Program-made: the position numbers and the translations under genes | The notes under the pieces: generated by a model | Databases searched by the model: none | What the model was told of the DNA's origin: nothing | The model's input: the letters and a program-made list of their open reading frames with translations, nothing else | DNA from: Nocardiopsis_B mangrovi | GTDB lineage: Bacteria > Actinomycetota > Actinomycetes > Streptosporangiales > Streptosporangiaceae | Length of the DNA stretch: 64,000 nucleotides | Direction of reading: 5' to 3' | Assembly: GCF_042653925.1 (NCBI RefSeq) | Contig: NZ_JBHSFQ010000016.1 | Location: 1 to 64,000 of the forward strand | Part shown: positions 23,014-31,549 of the stretch, one piece after another | How positions within the stretch are numbered: the stretch's first letter is position 1 | Layout of the letters: every line of letters begins with the position of its first letter

Positions 23014-23843
23014 TGGGGCAGAAGGTCAACCCGCACGGGTTCCGACTTGGCATCACCACCGATTACAAGACCCGGTGGTACGCCGACAAGATGTACAAGG
23101 ACTACGTCAAGGAAGACGTGGCCATCCGCCGGATGCTGAACCGCGGCATGGAGCGGGCCGGGATCTCCAAGGTCGAGATCGAGCGCACCCGCGACCGCGT
23201 CCGCGTCGACATCCACACCGCCCGGCCGGGCATCGTCATCGGCCGCCGCGGTTCGGAGGCCGACCGCATCCGCGCCGACCTTGAGAAGCTGACCAACAAG
23301 AAGCAGGTCCAGCTCAACATCCTCGAGGTCAAGAACCCCGAGACCGACGCGCAGCTCGTCGCCCAGGGTGTCGCGGAGCAGCTGTCGAGCCGCGTCGCGT
23401 TCCGCCGGGCGATGCGCAAGGCGATGCAGAGCGCCATGAAGAGCGGTGCCAAGGGCATCCGCATCCAGTGCGGCGGCCGTCTCGGCGGCGCCGAGATGTC
23501 GCGCTCGGAGTTCTACCGCGAGGGCCGCGTGCCCCTGCACACCTTGCGTGCCGACATCGACTACGGGTTCTTCGAGGCCCGTACGACGTTCGGCCGCATC
23601 GGCGTCAAGGTCTGGATCTACAAGGGCGACGCCCCCGCGACCCGCGCCGAGCGCGAGGCGGCCCAGGCCGCTCAGCGCGCGCCGGGCGGCGGCGGCGGTG
23701 GTGGCGGCCAGCGGCGCGAGCGCCCGCAGCGCCGTCGCCGCGGCGGCCAGCAGGGCGGCCCCAACCAGCAGGCCGAAGGCAAGCCCGCGGTGTCGGCCGA
23801 GGCCGGCCAGGGTGCCGAGAAGTCCGGGAACGAGGGGAGCTGA
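23013..23843 (+). CDS. rpsC: 30S ribosomal protein S3
   Basis: S3, 276 residues from GTG 23013, which shares its first base with the rplV stop. S3 lines the mRNA entry channel. The KH motif (IGRRGSEADRIRADLEKLT) and the C-terminal core are normal. From about residue 215 there is a Gly- and Arg-rich tail including a run of seven glycines, then a Gln/Ala/Glu end; such tails are common in high-GC actinobacteria. rplP starts 3 bases after its stop. Confidence 0.97.
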   Translation: MGQKVNPHGFRLGITTDYKTRWYADKMYKDYVKEDVAIRRMLNRGMERAGISKVEIERTRDRVRVDIHTARPGIVIGRRGSEADRIRADLEKLTNKKQVQLNILEVKNPETDAQLVAQGVAEQLSSRVAFRRAMRKAMQSAMKSGAKGIRIQCGGRLGGAEMSRSEFYREGRVPLHTLRADIDYGFFEARTTFGRIGVKVWIYKGDAPATRAEREAAQAAQRAPGGGGGGGGQRRERPQRRRRGGQQGGPNQQAEGKPAVSAEAGQGAEKSGNEGS

Positions 23844-23846
23844 CCG

Positions 23847-24263
23847 ATGCTCATTCCCCGCAAGGTCAAGCACCGCAAGCAGCACCACCCGTCCCTGAGC
23901 GGGCGCGCCAAGGGTGGCACCAAGGTCAACTTCGGTGAGTACGGGATCCAGGCTCTGGAGTCCGCCTACGTCACCAACCGGCAGATCGAGTCCGCTCGTA
24001 TCGCCATGACCCGCCACATCAAGCGCGGCGGCAAGGTCTGGATCAACATCTTCCCGGACCGCCCCATCACCAAGAAGCCGGCCGAGACCCGCATGGGTTC
24101 GGGTAAGGGCTCCCCCGAGTGGTGGGTCGCCCCGGTCAAGCCGGGCCGCGTGATGTTCGAGCTCTCGGGTGTGCCGGAGCCCATCGCCAAGGAGGCGTTG
24201 CGGCGTGCGATGCACAAGCTCCCTATGAAGTGCAAGTTCGTGAAGCGCGAAGTGGAGGCGTGA
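23847..24263 (+). CDS. rplP: 50S ribosomal protein L16
   Basis: L16, 138 residues, which positions the A-site tRNA elbow. The opening MLIPRKVKHRKQHHP and the segment IFPDRPITKKPAETRMGSGKGSPEWWVAPVKPGR are diagnostic. Its TGA stop overlaps the rpmC ATG (TGATG). Confidence 0.98.
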   Translation: MLIPRKVKHRKQHHPSLSGRAKGGTKVNFGEYGIQALESAYVTNRQIESARIAMTRHIKRGGKVWINIFPDRPITKKPAETRMGSGKGSPEWWVAPVKPGRVMFELSGVPEPIAKEALRRAMHKLPMKCKFVKREVEA

Positions 24264-24511
24264 TGGCGAAGTCCCTGACCGCCCAGGAGCTGCGGACCGA
24301 GTCCCAGGAGGACCTGGTCACCAAGCTCAAGGAGGCGAAGGAGGAGCTGTTCAACCTCCGCTTCCAGGCCGCCACCGGGCAGCTCGACAACCACAACCGG
24401 CTGCGCACTGTCAAGCGCGAGATCGCGCGGATCTACACGATCATGCGGGAGCACGAGCTGGGCATCATGCCGCTGGCGTCGGCTGAGGAGACGAAGGAAG
24501 CAGCCGAATGA
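24263..24511 (+). CDS. rpmC: 50S ribosomal protein L29
   Basis: L29, 82 residues from ATG 24263, immediately after the rplP stop (TGATG overlap). The helical pair LVTKLKEAKEELFNLRFQAATGQLDNHNRLRTVKREIARIYT is the L29 core. L29 neighbours L23 at the tunnel exit. It overlaps rpsQ by four bases (ATGA). Confidence 0.97.
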   Translation: MAKSLTAQELRTESQEDLVTKLKEAKEELFNLRFQAATGQLDNHNRLRTVKREIARIYTIMREHELGIMPLASAEETKEAAE

Positions 24512-24792
24512 GCGAAGAGAAGGCTCTGACCCGCGACCAGGAGCGCAACTACCGCAAGGTGCGCGAGGGCCTGGTCGTCAGCGACAAGATGGAGAAGACC
24601 GTCGTTGTCGAGGTGGAGGACCGCGTCAAGCACGCGCTGTACGGCAAGGTCATCCGCCGCACCACGAAGTACAAGGCCCACGACGAGGCGAACTCCTGCG
24701 GAATCGGCGACCGGGTTCGCCTGATGGAGACCCGCCCGATGTCCGCGACCAAGCGCTGGCGCATCGTGGAGATCCTGGAGAAGGCTAAGTAG
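24508..24792 (+). CDS. rpsQ: 30S ribosomal protein S17
   Basis: S17, 94 residues, an OB-fold 16S rRNA binding protein. The core GLVVSDKMEKTVVVEVEDRVKHALYGKVIRRTTKYKAHDE and the C-terminal RPMSATKRWRIVEILEKAK are conserved. It starts inside the end of rpmC. A 100-base spacer with a GC-rich inverted repeat (about 24800-24832) follows before rplN. Confidence 0.97.
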   Translation: MSEEKALTRDQERNYRKVREGLVVSDKMEKTVVVEVEDRVKHALYGKVIRRTTKYKAHDEANSCGIGDRVRLMETRPMSATKRWRIVEILEKAK

Positions 24793-24892
24793 ACCCCTGT
24801 CCGGCGGCCGGTTCGTGGAGATCGGTCGCCGGGGGGTGAGACCACCTAGCGCGCGAGCGGAGTGATTTCGCGCGCACATATCAGGAGCAGAC

Positions 24893-25261
24893 GTGATTCA
24901 GCAGGAGTCGCGACTCAAGGTCGCCGACAACACGGGGGCCAAGGAGATCTTGACCATCCGTGTCCTCGGCGGCTCGGGTCGGCGCTACGCGGGCATCGGC
25001 GACACCATCGTGGCGACCGTGAAGGACGCCCTTCCCGGCGCGGGCGTGAAAAAGGGCGATGTCGTCAAGGCCGTGATCGTGCGCACCACCAAGGAGCGCC
25101 GCCGGCCCGACGGCTCCTACATCCGCTTCGATGAGAACGCCGCCGTGCTCATCAAGGACGGTGGGGACCCGCGGGGCACCCGCATCTTCGGCCCGGTCGG
25201 GCGCGAGCTGCGGGACAAGAAGTACATGCGCATCATCTCGCTGGCGCCGGAGGTGCTTTAG
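24893..25261 (+). CDS. rplN: 50S ribosomal protein L14
   Basis: L14, 122 residues from GTG 24893, preceded by AGGAGCAGAC. It opens MIQQESRLKVADNTGAKEI, fully typical. L14 contacts the 30S subunit and the ribosome silencing factor. rplX follows after three bases. Confidence 0.98.
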   Translation: MIQQESRLKVADNTGAKEILTIRVLGGSGRRYAGIGDTIVATVKDALPGAGVKKGDVVKAVIVRTTKERRRPDGSYIRFDENAAVLIKDGGDPRGTRIFGPVGRELRDKKYMRIISLAPEVL

Positions 25262-25264
25262 GCG

Positions 25265-25570
25265 ATGAAGATCAAAAAGGACGACGAGGTCATCGTCATC
25301 GCCGGCAAGGACAAGGGTGCCACCGGGAAGGTCCTGCGGGCCATTCCCAAGGAGCAGCGTGTCATCGTCGAGGGCGTGAACCTCATCAAGAAGCACAAGA
25401 AGGCCAACCCGGCGGGCGGCCAGCAGGGTGAGGTCGTCACCAAGGAGGGCCCCATCCACGTGAGCAACGTCGCGCTCGTGGAGGACGGCAAGCCCGCCCG
25501 TGTCGGTTACCGCTTCGAGGAAGACGGAACCAAGGTTCGGGTCTCCCGCCGTACCGGTAAGGACATCTGA
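25265..25570 (+). CDS. rplX: 50S ribosomal protein L24
   Basis: L24, 101 residues, one of the two assembly-initiating proteins of the 50S subunit. The KOW motif DDEVIVIAGKDKGATGKVL is at the N-terminus. Its TGA shares one base with the rplE ATG (TGATG), so translation of L5 is probably coupled to it. Confidence 0.97.
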   Translation: MKIKKDDEVIVIAGKDKGATGKVLRAIPKEQRVIVEGVNLIKKHKKANPAGGQQGEVVTKEGPIHVSNVALVEDGKPARVGYRFEEDGTKVRVSRRTGKDI

Positions 25571-26145
25571 TGACGGTCACCACTGACACCGCCGCCCCGG
25601 CGATGCCGCGGCTCAAGGAGAAGTACCGCACCGAGATCATCGCCGGTCTGCGCGAAGAGTTCGACATCGGCAACATCATGCAGGTCCCCGGTCTGACGAA
25701 GATCGTGGTCAACATGGGTGTCGGTGAGGCCGCGCGCGACGCGAAGCTGATCCAGGGCGCGATCGCCGACCTGTCGGCGATCACCGGGCAGAAGCCGAAG
25801 ATCAACCGGGCGAAGAACTCCATCGCGCAGTTCAAGCTGCGCGAGGGCCAGCCGATCGGCGCCAGCGTCACGCTGCGCGGCGACCGGATGTGGGAGTTCC
25901 TCGACCGCCTGCTCTCGCTGGCGCTGCCCCGGATCCGCGACTTCCGCGGGCTCTCCCCGAAGCAGTTCGACGGCCGCGGCAACTACACCTTCGGCCTGAC
26001 CGAGCAGGTCATGTTCCACGAGATCGACCCCGACAAGGTCGACCGCCAGCGGGGCATGGACATCACGGTCGTCACCACGGCGACCAACGACGATGAGGGG
26101 CGCAGCCTGCTCAAGCGGCTCGGTTTCCCCTTCAAGGAAGCCTAG
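25570..26145 (+). CDS. rplE: 50S ribosomal protein L5
   Basis: L5, 191 residues, which binds 5S rRNA in the central protuberance. The N-terminus has a short extension (MTVTTDTAAPAMP) before RLKEKYRTEIIAGLREEF. The conserved region MGVGEAARDAKLI and GLTEQVMFHEIDPDKV are present. It begins on the rplX stop codon. The type Z rpsN gene follows 11 bases later. Confidence 0.98.
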   Translation: MTVTTDTAAPAMPRLKEKYRTEIIAGLREEFDIGNIMQVPGLTKIVVNMGVGEAARDAKLIQGAIADLSAITGQKPKINRAKNSIAQFKLREGQPIGASVTLRGDRMWEFLDRLLSLALPRIRDFRGLSPKQFDGRGNYTFGLTEQVMFHEIDPDKVDRQRGMDITVVTTATNDDEGRSLLKRLGFPFKEA

Positions 26146-26156
26146 GGGGATCGACG

Positions 26157-26342
26157 ATGGCTAAGAAGGCGCTGATCGCCAAGGCGAACAGGAAGCCCAA
26201 GTTCGCTGTTCGCGCGTATACTCGTTGCTCGCGGTGCGGTCGTCCGCGCGCCGTCTTCCGGAAGTTCGGCCTGTGCCGTATCTGCTTCCGCGAAATGGCG
26301 CACCGGGGCGAACTGCCGGGCATCACCAAGTCGAGCTGGTAG
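26157..26342 (+). CDS. rpsN: 30S ribosomal protein S14, zinc-binding type Z
   Basis: S14, 61 residues, the short zinc-binding form. C24, C27, C40 and C43 form the CxxC-x12-CxxC site. This is the form kept under zinc-sufficient conditions in actinobacteria. A zinc-free paralogue, if present, lies outside the window. ATG 26157 follows GGGGGATCGACG. It is followed by an unusually long structured spacer before rpsH. Confidence 0.98.
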   Translation: MAKKALIAKANRKPKFAVRAYTRCSRCGRPRAVFRKFGLCRICFREMAHRGELPGITKSSW

Positions 26343-26351
26343 CCGCCGGCA

Positions 26352-26577
26352 GGGCCGGCTGCGGGCATCCGCGGCCGGCCCCGGCTTGAGGTCGCCGCCA
26401 CAGCCGTACCGGCCTGGCGCGACCGCTACATCGAAGCGGCCGGTAGGACACCGCCGCGAACCACAATGAACCGACCGGGCACGGTGCGTACAACCCGCAC
26501 GGTGCCCATGACCACGCCGTAGGTCCTAGAGGAATCCGCGCCCGGCGCGCGGGACCAGGCCATGAGGGAATGGCCTG
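26352..26577 (+). promoter_or_regulatory. Three-hairpin spacer between rpsN and rpsH
   Basis: The 273-base gap inside the spc block holds three stems: 26352-26364 with 26369-26381 (13 bp, one G-T wobble, loop GCAT), 26477-26488 with 26496-26507 (12 positions, one mismatch) and 26556-26563 with 26570-26577 (8 bp, perfect). The first could be a terminator or attenuator; the others lie in the leader of rpsH. Most spacers nearby are under 20 bases, so this break stands out. No start signal better than the rpsH ATG was found in it. Confidence 0.6.
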
Positions 26578-26615
26578 CCCTTGGGGAAACCGCGGTGAGG
26601 AAGGGCCAATCGGCC

Positions 26616-27014
26616 ATGACGATGACCGACCCGATCGCAGACATGCTCACGCGTCTGCGTAACGCGAATTCGGCGTATCACGACACCGTGTCAATGCCGT
26701 ATTCCAAGATCAAGGCGCACATCGCCGAGATCCTCCAGCAGGAGGGCTACGTCCAGGGCTGGCGTACCGAGGAGGCCCCCGTGGGCCAGAACCTCGTCGT
26801 CGACCTGAAGTACGGGCCCACGCGTGAGCGTTCCATCGCCGGCGTCCGCCGGGTCTCCAAGCCCGGTCTCCGGGTCTACGCGAAGAAGGACAACCTTCCG
26901 CGGGTCCTGGGCGGCCTCGGCGTGGCCATCATTTCGACGTCCGGCGGCCTGATGACGGACAAGCAGGCCAAGAAGCGCGGCGTGGGCGGCGAAGTCCTCG
27001 CCTACGTCTGGTAG
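26616..27014 (+). CDS. rpsH: 30S ribosomal protein S8
   Basis: S8, 132 residues. ATG 26616 gives MTMTDPIADMLTRLRNANSAYHD, the usual actinobacterial start, and GAGGAAGG lies 11 bases upstream. The earlier ATG 26562 is inside a hairpin and would add 18 unrelated residues. S8 binds helix 21 of 16S rRNA and, in enteric bacteria, represses the spc operon. The C-terminal STSGGLMTDKQAKKRGVGGEVLAYVW is intact. rplF follows after 16 bases. Confidence 0.96.
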   Translation: MTMTDPIADMLTRLRNANSAYHDTVSMPYSKIKAHIAEILQQEGYVQGWRTEEAPVGQNLVVDLKYGPTRERSIAGVRRVSKPGLRVYAKKDNLPRVLGGLGVAIISTSGGLMTDKQAKKRGVGGEVLAYVW

Positions 27015-27030
27015 AGGGAGAGATTTCCGC

Positions 27031-27567
27031 ATGTCGCGTATCGGACGACTGCCGATCTCGGTCCCCAAGGGCGTCGAAGTCACGATTAACGGGCAAGACG
27101 TCAACGTCAAGGGGCCGAAGGGCGAACTGAAGCACACCGTCGCCGCTCCCGTCACCGTCTCTCAGGAAGACGGTACGGTCCAGGTGGCGCGCCCGGACGA
27201 CAAGCCTGAGAACCGCTCGCTGCACGGGCTGACCCGTGCGCTGATCGCGAACCTCATCGAGGGCGTGTCCAAGGGCTACAGCAAGACGCTGGAGATCCAC
27301 GGCGTCGGCTACCGCGTCCAGGCGCGCGGCTCCAACCTGGAGTTCTCCCTGGGCTACAGCCACCCCGTCGTGGTGGAGCCGCCCGAGGGCATCACCTTCC
27401 GCGTCGAGAAGCCGACCCTGCTGCACGTGGACGGCATCGACAAGCAGCTCGTGGGCCAGGTCGCCGCCAACATCCGCGGTCTGCGCAAGCCCGACCCCTA
27501 CAAGGCCAAGGGCGTGCGCTACCAGGGCGAGCACATCCGCCGCAAGGCCGGAAAGGCTGGTAAGTAG
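27031..27567 (+). CDS. rplF: 50S ribosomal protein L6
   Basis: L6, 178 residues, near the sarcin-ricin loop and the factor-binding site. It opens MSRIGRLPISVPKGVEVTI and contains GVGYRVQARGSNLEFSLGYSHPV and KPDPYKAKGVRYQGE. Two tandem alpha/beta domains are complete. Its TAG is one base from the rplR start. Confidence 0.98.
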   Translation: MSRIGRLPISVPKGVEVTINGQDVNVKGPKGELKHTVAAPVTVSQEDGTVQVARPDDKPENRSLHGLTRALIANLIEGVSKGYSKTLEIHGVGYRVQARGSNLEFSLGYSHPVVVEPPEGITFRVEKPTLLHVDGIDKQLVGQVAANIRGLRKPDPYKAKGVRYQGEHIRRKAGKAGK

Positions 27568-27568
27568 C

Positions 27569-27955
27569 ATGGGCAAGAGCTCGACGCCGGTCCGCAAGGG
27601 GACGGCATCGCGCACGGCTTCCCGTGCGCGGCGGCACCTGCGAGTCCGCAAGAAGATCTCGGGTACGGCGCAGCGTCCGCGCCTGGTCGTCACCCGCTCG
27701 TCCAAGCACATGGTCGCGCAGATCGTCGACGACACCAAGGGCCACACCCTGGTGTCCGCCTCGACGCTCGACCCCTCCGTGCGCCACGACGAGAGCAAGA
27801 AGTCCGAGAAGTCGCAGAAGGTCGGCGAGCTCCTGGCGCGGCGCGCCCAGGACGCCGGCATCACCGCCGTCGTGTTCGACCGCGGCGGCTTCCGGTACCA
27901 GGGCCGTATCGCGGCGCTCGCCCAGGGTGCGCGTGACGCCGGGCTGGAGTTCTAG
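27569..27955 (+). CDS. rplR: 50S ribosomal protein L18
   Basis: L18, 128 residues, a 5S rRNA-binding protein. The signature RLVVTRSSKHMVAQIVDDTKGHTLVSASTLD and the end FDRGGFRYQGRIAALAQGARDAGLEF are typical. rpsE begins 33 bases after it; the spacer carries AAGAGG before the next ATG. Confidence 0.98.
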   Translation: MGKSSTPVRKGTASRTASRARRHLRVRKKISGTAQRPRLVVTRSSKHMVAQIVDDTKGHTLVSASTLDPSVRHDESKKSEKSQKVGELLARRAQDAGITAVVFDRGGFRYQGRIAALAQGARDAGLEF

Positions 27956-27988
27956 CGATATGAACATCGACGGGAAGAGGAACCACTG

Positions 27989-28591
27989 ATGGCCGCAGCT
28001 CCTCGGCGCGGCGCCGGTGGCGAGCGGCGTGACCGCCGTGACGATCGCCGCGGCGGCGCCGCAGACAAGGGTGTCTCGTACATCGAAAAGGTCGTGACCA
28101 TCAACCGGGTCGCCAAGGTCGTCAAGGGTGGTCGGCGCTTCAGCTTCACCGCGCTGGTCGTCGTCGGCGACGGCAACGGCATGGTGGGCGTCGGCTACGG
28201 CAAGGCCAAGGAAGTCCCCGCGGCCATCGCCAAGGGTGTCGAGGAGGCGAAGAAGAACTTCTTCCGCGTCCCCCGCATCCAGGGCACGATCACGCACCGG
28301 GTCCAGGGCGAGGACGCCGCCGGCGTCGTCCTCCTGCGTCCCGCCGCCCCGGGTACCGGTGTCATCGCCGGCGGTCCGGTGCGCGCGGTGCTGGAGTGCG
28401 CGGGTATCCACGACGTGCTGAGCAAGTCGCTCGGCTCGTCCAACCCGCTGAACATCGTGCACGCGACCGTCGCGGCGCTCAAGGGGCTCAACCGTCCCGA
28501 GGAGATCGCGGCCCGCCGCGGCCTGCCGATCGAGGACGTCGCTCCGGCGGCCATGCTCCGGGCCCGTGCGGAAGCGAAGGCGGGTGCCTGA
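27989..28591 (+). CDS. rpsE: 30S ribosomal protein S5
   Basis: S5, 200 residues, at the mRNA entry site with S3 and S4. The N-terminal 20 residues are Arg/Gly-rich and variable; the double-stranded RNA-binding-like domain begins at VSYIEKVVTINRVAKVVKGGRRFSF. The loop that carries spectinomycin-resistance changes lies in this region and looks ordinary. rpmD starts two bases after its stop. Confidence 0.98.
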   Translation: MAAAPRRGAGGERRDRRDDRRGGAADKGVSYIEKVVTINRVAKVVKGGRRFSFTALVVVGDGNGMVGVGYGKAKEVPAAIAKGVEEAKKNFFRVPRIQGTITHRVQGEDAAGVVLLRPAAPGTGVIAGGPVRAVLECAGIHDVLSKSLGSSNPLNIVHATVAALKGLNRPEEIAARRGLPIEDVAPAAMLRARAEAKAGA

Positions 28592-28593
28592 CC

Positions 28594-28779
28594 ATGGCGA
28601 AGCTGAAGATCACGCAGGTCCGTTCCAAGATCGGCGGGGTGCGCAAGCAGCACGAGAGCCTGCGCTCCCTCGGTCTGGGCCGGATCGGCAAGTCGGTCGT
28701 CCGTGACGACCGCCCCGAGGTCCGCGGCCAGATCAACGTGGTCGCACACCTCGTGACTGTCGAGGAGGTCAGCGAATGA
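28594..28779 (+). CDS. rpmD: 50S ribosomal protein L30
   Basis: L30, 61 residues, normal length. The sequence MAKLKITQVRSKIGGVRKQHESLRSLGLGRIGKSVVRDD is diagnostic. ATG 28594 lies two bases after the rpsE stop, and its end overlaps rplO by four bases (ATGA). Confidence 0.97.
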   Translation: MAKLKITQVRSKIGGVRKQHESLRSLGLGRIGKSVVRDDRPEVRGQINVVAHLVTVEEVSE

Positions 28780-29240
28780 GCGACTACAACCCCGACGAGC
28801 TGCTCAAGCTCCACCACCTGCGGCCCGCCCCCGGCGCCAACAAGTCCAAGGTCCGCAAGGGCCGCGGCGAGGCGTCGAAGGGCAAGACCGCGGGTCGCGG
28901 TACCAAGGGAACCAAGGCGCGCAACACCGTGCCCGTCGGCTTCGAGGGCGGCCAGATGCCGCTCATCCGCCGGGTCCCCAAGCTCAAGGGCTTCAGCAAC
29001 GCCCGGTTCACGACCGTCTACCAGGTCGTCAACCTGGACAAGCTGAGCGAGCTCTACCCCGAGGGTGGCGAGGTCACCGTCGAGGGGCTCGTGGCCAAGG
29101 GCGCGGTCCGCAAGAACGAGCTCGTTAAGGTGCTGGGCACCGGTGAGATCTCGGTGGCCGTCCAGGTGAGCGTGAACGCGTTCTCCGAGTCGGCCAAGGC
29201 CAAGATCACGGCCGCCGGCGGCACCGTCACCGAGCTGTAG
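28776..29240 (+). CDS. rplO: 50S ribosomal protein L15
   Basis: L15, 154 residues, a late assembly protein of the 50S subunit. The Gly/Lys-rich N-terminus (KVRKGRGEASKGKTAGRGTKGTKARNTV) and FEGGQMPLIRRVPKLKGF are typical. It starts within the rpmD stop. A 345-base gap with a large hairpin follows before secY. Confidence 0.98.
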   Translation: MSDYNPDELLKLHHLRPAPGANKSKVRKGRGEASKGKTAGRGTKGTKARNTVPVGFEGGQMPLIRRVPKLKGFSNARFTTVYQVVNLDKLSELYPEGGEVTVEGLVAKGAVRKNELVKVLGTGEISVAVQVSVNAFSESAKAKITAAGGTVTEL

Positions 29241-29585
29241 GCCGGTTCGACGTGACGTTCCAGGGGCGTCCGCAGGCAGAACCCATGAGATGGGTCCGCC
29301 GGCGGGCGCCCCTGCGCGTTGTGGCGGGGCGGTTCACGCCGGTTCCGGCCATTGTCGCCGTATCCGCTGTACCCCGAGGGGACGGCGCGTGCGTGCGATC
29401 GGGCGGACACCGGTTGTTATCAGCGTGATCCTGCTTACCCGCCGAATCACTGTTACAGTGCGATACTGCTTCACCGATGACTTCCGAGCACCGGGCGGAC
29501 GCCCGGCGCTGACGCTCTACGACGATTCAGGATCGGCCGCGATGTCTCGAACCGGTTCCGCCGCCGAAGCCTCGCAGGAGGAGAC
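29241..29585. other. Intergenic region between rplO and secY
   Basis: This 345-base gap holds the composite hairpin at 29261-29314 and then about 270 bases of leader. A TACAGT/GATACT pair near 29455-29466 could serve as a -10 for secY but has no convincing -35. No gene is seen in it. Confidence 0.55.
29261..29314 (+). terminator. Composite hairpin after rplO
   Basis: An outer 8-bp stem (CAGGGGCG 29261-29268 with 29307-29314) encloses a perfect inner hairpin (ACCCAT 29281-29286 with ATGGGT 29290-29295). It lies 20 bases after the rplO stop and could end or attenuate transcription before secY. Confidence 0.6.
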
Positions 29586-30899
29586 GTGCTAGGTGCGTTC
29601 GTCCGTGCGTTCCGCACGCCCGACCTGCGTAACAAGCTGTTGTTCACGCTGTTCATCCTGACCATCTACCGGCTCGGGTCGGTCATCCCCGCCCCGGGGA
29701 TCAACTCGGCGGCGATCAGGGACCAGCTGGAGGCCGTGCAGAACGCCGACACCACCGGTGTCTACGCGCTCGTCAACCTCTTCAGCGGCGGCGCGCTCCT
29801 CCAGCTCGCCGTCTTCGCCCTGGGCATCATGCCCTACATCACGGCGAGCATCATCATCAACCTGCTCACCGTGGTGATCCCGCGGCTCGAAGCGCTGAAG
29901 AAGGAGGGGCAGGCGGGCCAGTCGAAGATCACGCAGTACACGCGCTACCTGACCCTCGCCCTCGCGGTCCTGCAGTCCACGAGCATCGTCGCCATGGCCC
30001 GCACCGGCCAGCTCTTCCAGAACCAGATCCCGGTGTCGGCGTACATGCCCAACCAGGACATCCTCACCCTGGTCACCATCGTCTTCACCATGACCGCGGG
30101 CACCTGCGTCATCATGTGGTTCGGCGAGCTCATCACCGAGCGCGGCGTCGGCAACGGCATGTCGCTGATGATCTTCACGACCGTCATCGCGATGTTCCCC
30201 TCCTCCATCGCCACGATGTACCAGGAGCAGGAGACCTGGATCTTCGCGCTGATCTGCATCGCGGGCCTGGTGCTCATCGCCGGCGTGGTCTTCATGGAGC
30301 AGGCGCAGCGCCGCATCCCGGTGCAGTACGCCAAGCGCATGGTGGGCCGGCGCATGTACGGCGGCAGCTCCACCTACATCCCGCTGAAGGTCAACCAGGC
30401 CGGCATCATCCCGGTGATCTTCGCCTCCTCGCTGCTCTACCTGCCGCAACTCGGTGTCGGCCTGCTCGGGCAGGACTCCGACAACGCGGCCGTGCGGTTC
30501 CTCAACGAGTACTTCGTCAGCGGGTCGCACCCCGTGTACATGGCGACCTTCTTCGTCCTCATCATCGGGTTCGCCTTCTTCTACGTGGCCATTACCTTCA
30601 ACCCCACTGAAGTGGCCGACAACATGAAGAAGTACGGTGGGTTCATCCCGGGTATCCGTCCGGGTCGTCCGACCGCCGAGTACCTCGACTACGTCCTGAC
30701 CCGGCTGACGACCCCCGGCTCGCTGTACCTGGGTGTGATCGCTCTGCTTCCGATGATCGCGATGGGCGCGTCCGGCGCGTCCCAGAACTTTCCGTTCGGC
30801 GGCACGAGCATCCTGATCATGGTCGGTGTCGGGCTGGACACGGTGAAGCAGATCGAGAGTCACCTCCAGCAGAGGAACTACGAAGGTTTTCTGCGATAG
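29586..30899 (+). CDS. secY: Preprotein translocase subunit SecY
   Basis: SecY, 437 residues, the channel subunit of the Sec translocon with ten predicted membrane spans. The N-terminus MLGAFVRAFRTPDLRNKLLFTLFIL, the loop QAGQSKITQYTRYLT and the segment FNPTEVADNMKKYGGFIPGIRPG are conserved. GTG 29586 follows a strong GCAGGAGGAGAC site. Its stop shares one base with the adk start. It exports the secreted and lipoproteins found elsewhere in the window. Confidence 0.98.
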   Translation: MLGAFVRAFRTPDLRNKLLFTLFILTIYRLGSVIPAPGINSAAIRDQLEAVQNADTTGVYALVNLFSGGALLQLAVFALGIMPYITASIIINLLTVVIPRLEALKKEGQAGQSKITQYTRYLTLALAVLQSTSIVAMARTGQLFQNQIPVSAYMPNQDILTLVTIVFTMTAGTCVIMWFGELITERGVGNGMSLMIFTTVIAMFPSSIATMYQEQETWIFALICIAGLVLIAGVVFMEQAQRRIPVQYAKRMVGRRMYGGSSTYIPLKVNQAGIIPVIFASSLLYLPQLGVGLLGQDSDNAAVRFLNEYFVSGSHPVYMATFFVLIIGFAFFYVAITFNPTEVADNMKKYGGFIPGIRPGRPTAEYLDYVLTRLTTPGSLYLGVIALLPMIAMGASGASQNFPFGGTSILIMVGVGLDTVKQIESHLQQRNYEGFLR

Positions 30900-31549
30900 T
30901 GCGTGCCGTATTGGTGGGACCGCCTGGGGCCGGAAAAGGCACCCAGGCCCAGATCCTGGCGTCAGAATTGTCCATCCCGAAGGTGTCCACTGGCGACATC
31001 TTCCGTGCCAACGTGAGCGGTGGCACCGAGCTGGGTCAGCAGGCCAAGGCGTACATGGACCGCGGTGACCTCGTCCCCGACGAGGTCACCAACGCCATGG
31101 TGCGGGACCGCCTGGCGCAGGAGGACGCCCGAGGCGGCTTCCTGCTCGACGGCTTCCCGCGCAACGTCGCGCAGGCCGAGACCCTGAACAAGATCCTCGA
31201 CGACCTCGGCGCACGCCTCGACGTGGTGCTCGAACTGCGCGTCGACGAGGAAGAGGTCGTCAAGCGGCTCTCCGGCCGGCGCTCCTGCCGGAACTGCGGG
31301 CACGCCCAGCACGTCGTCTTCGACCCGCCGAAGACCGACGGCGTCTGCGACTCCTGCGGCGGCGAGCTGTTCCAGCGCGAGGACGACAAGGAGGAGACGA
31401 TCCGGCACCGGCTGGACGTCTACCGCGAGCAGACCGCTCCGCTCGTGCAGTTCTACGAGAGCGAGGGCATCCTGGTGACCATCGCGGCGGTGGGCGACGT
31501 CAAGGACGTCACCGCGCGGGCGCAGGCGGCGCTGGGACGCGCCTCCTGA
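30899..31549 (+). CDS. adk: Adenylate kinase
   Basis: Adenylate kinase, 216 residues, converting ATP and AMP to two ADP. P-loop GPPGAGKGT at 7-15; the AMP-site segment DGFPRNVAQAE at about 84-94. The LID domain carries a four-cysteine zinc site, C130, C133, C150 and C153, the form known in Gram-positive and some other bacteria. GTG 30899 shares its G with the secY stop, and the stop overlaps the map ATG (TGATG), so secY, adk and map form one unit. Confidence 0.97.
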   Translation: MRAVLVGPPGAGKGTQAQILASELSIPKVSTGDIFRANVSGGTELGQQAKAYMDRGDLVPDEVTNAMVRDRLAQEDARGGFLLDGFPRNVAQAETLNKILDDLGARLDVVLELRVDEEEVVKRLSGRRSCRNCGHAQHVVFDPPKTDGVCDSCGGELFQREDDKEETIRHRLDVYREQTAPLVQFYESEGILVTIAAVGDVKDVTARAQAALGRAS

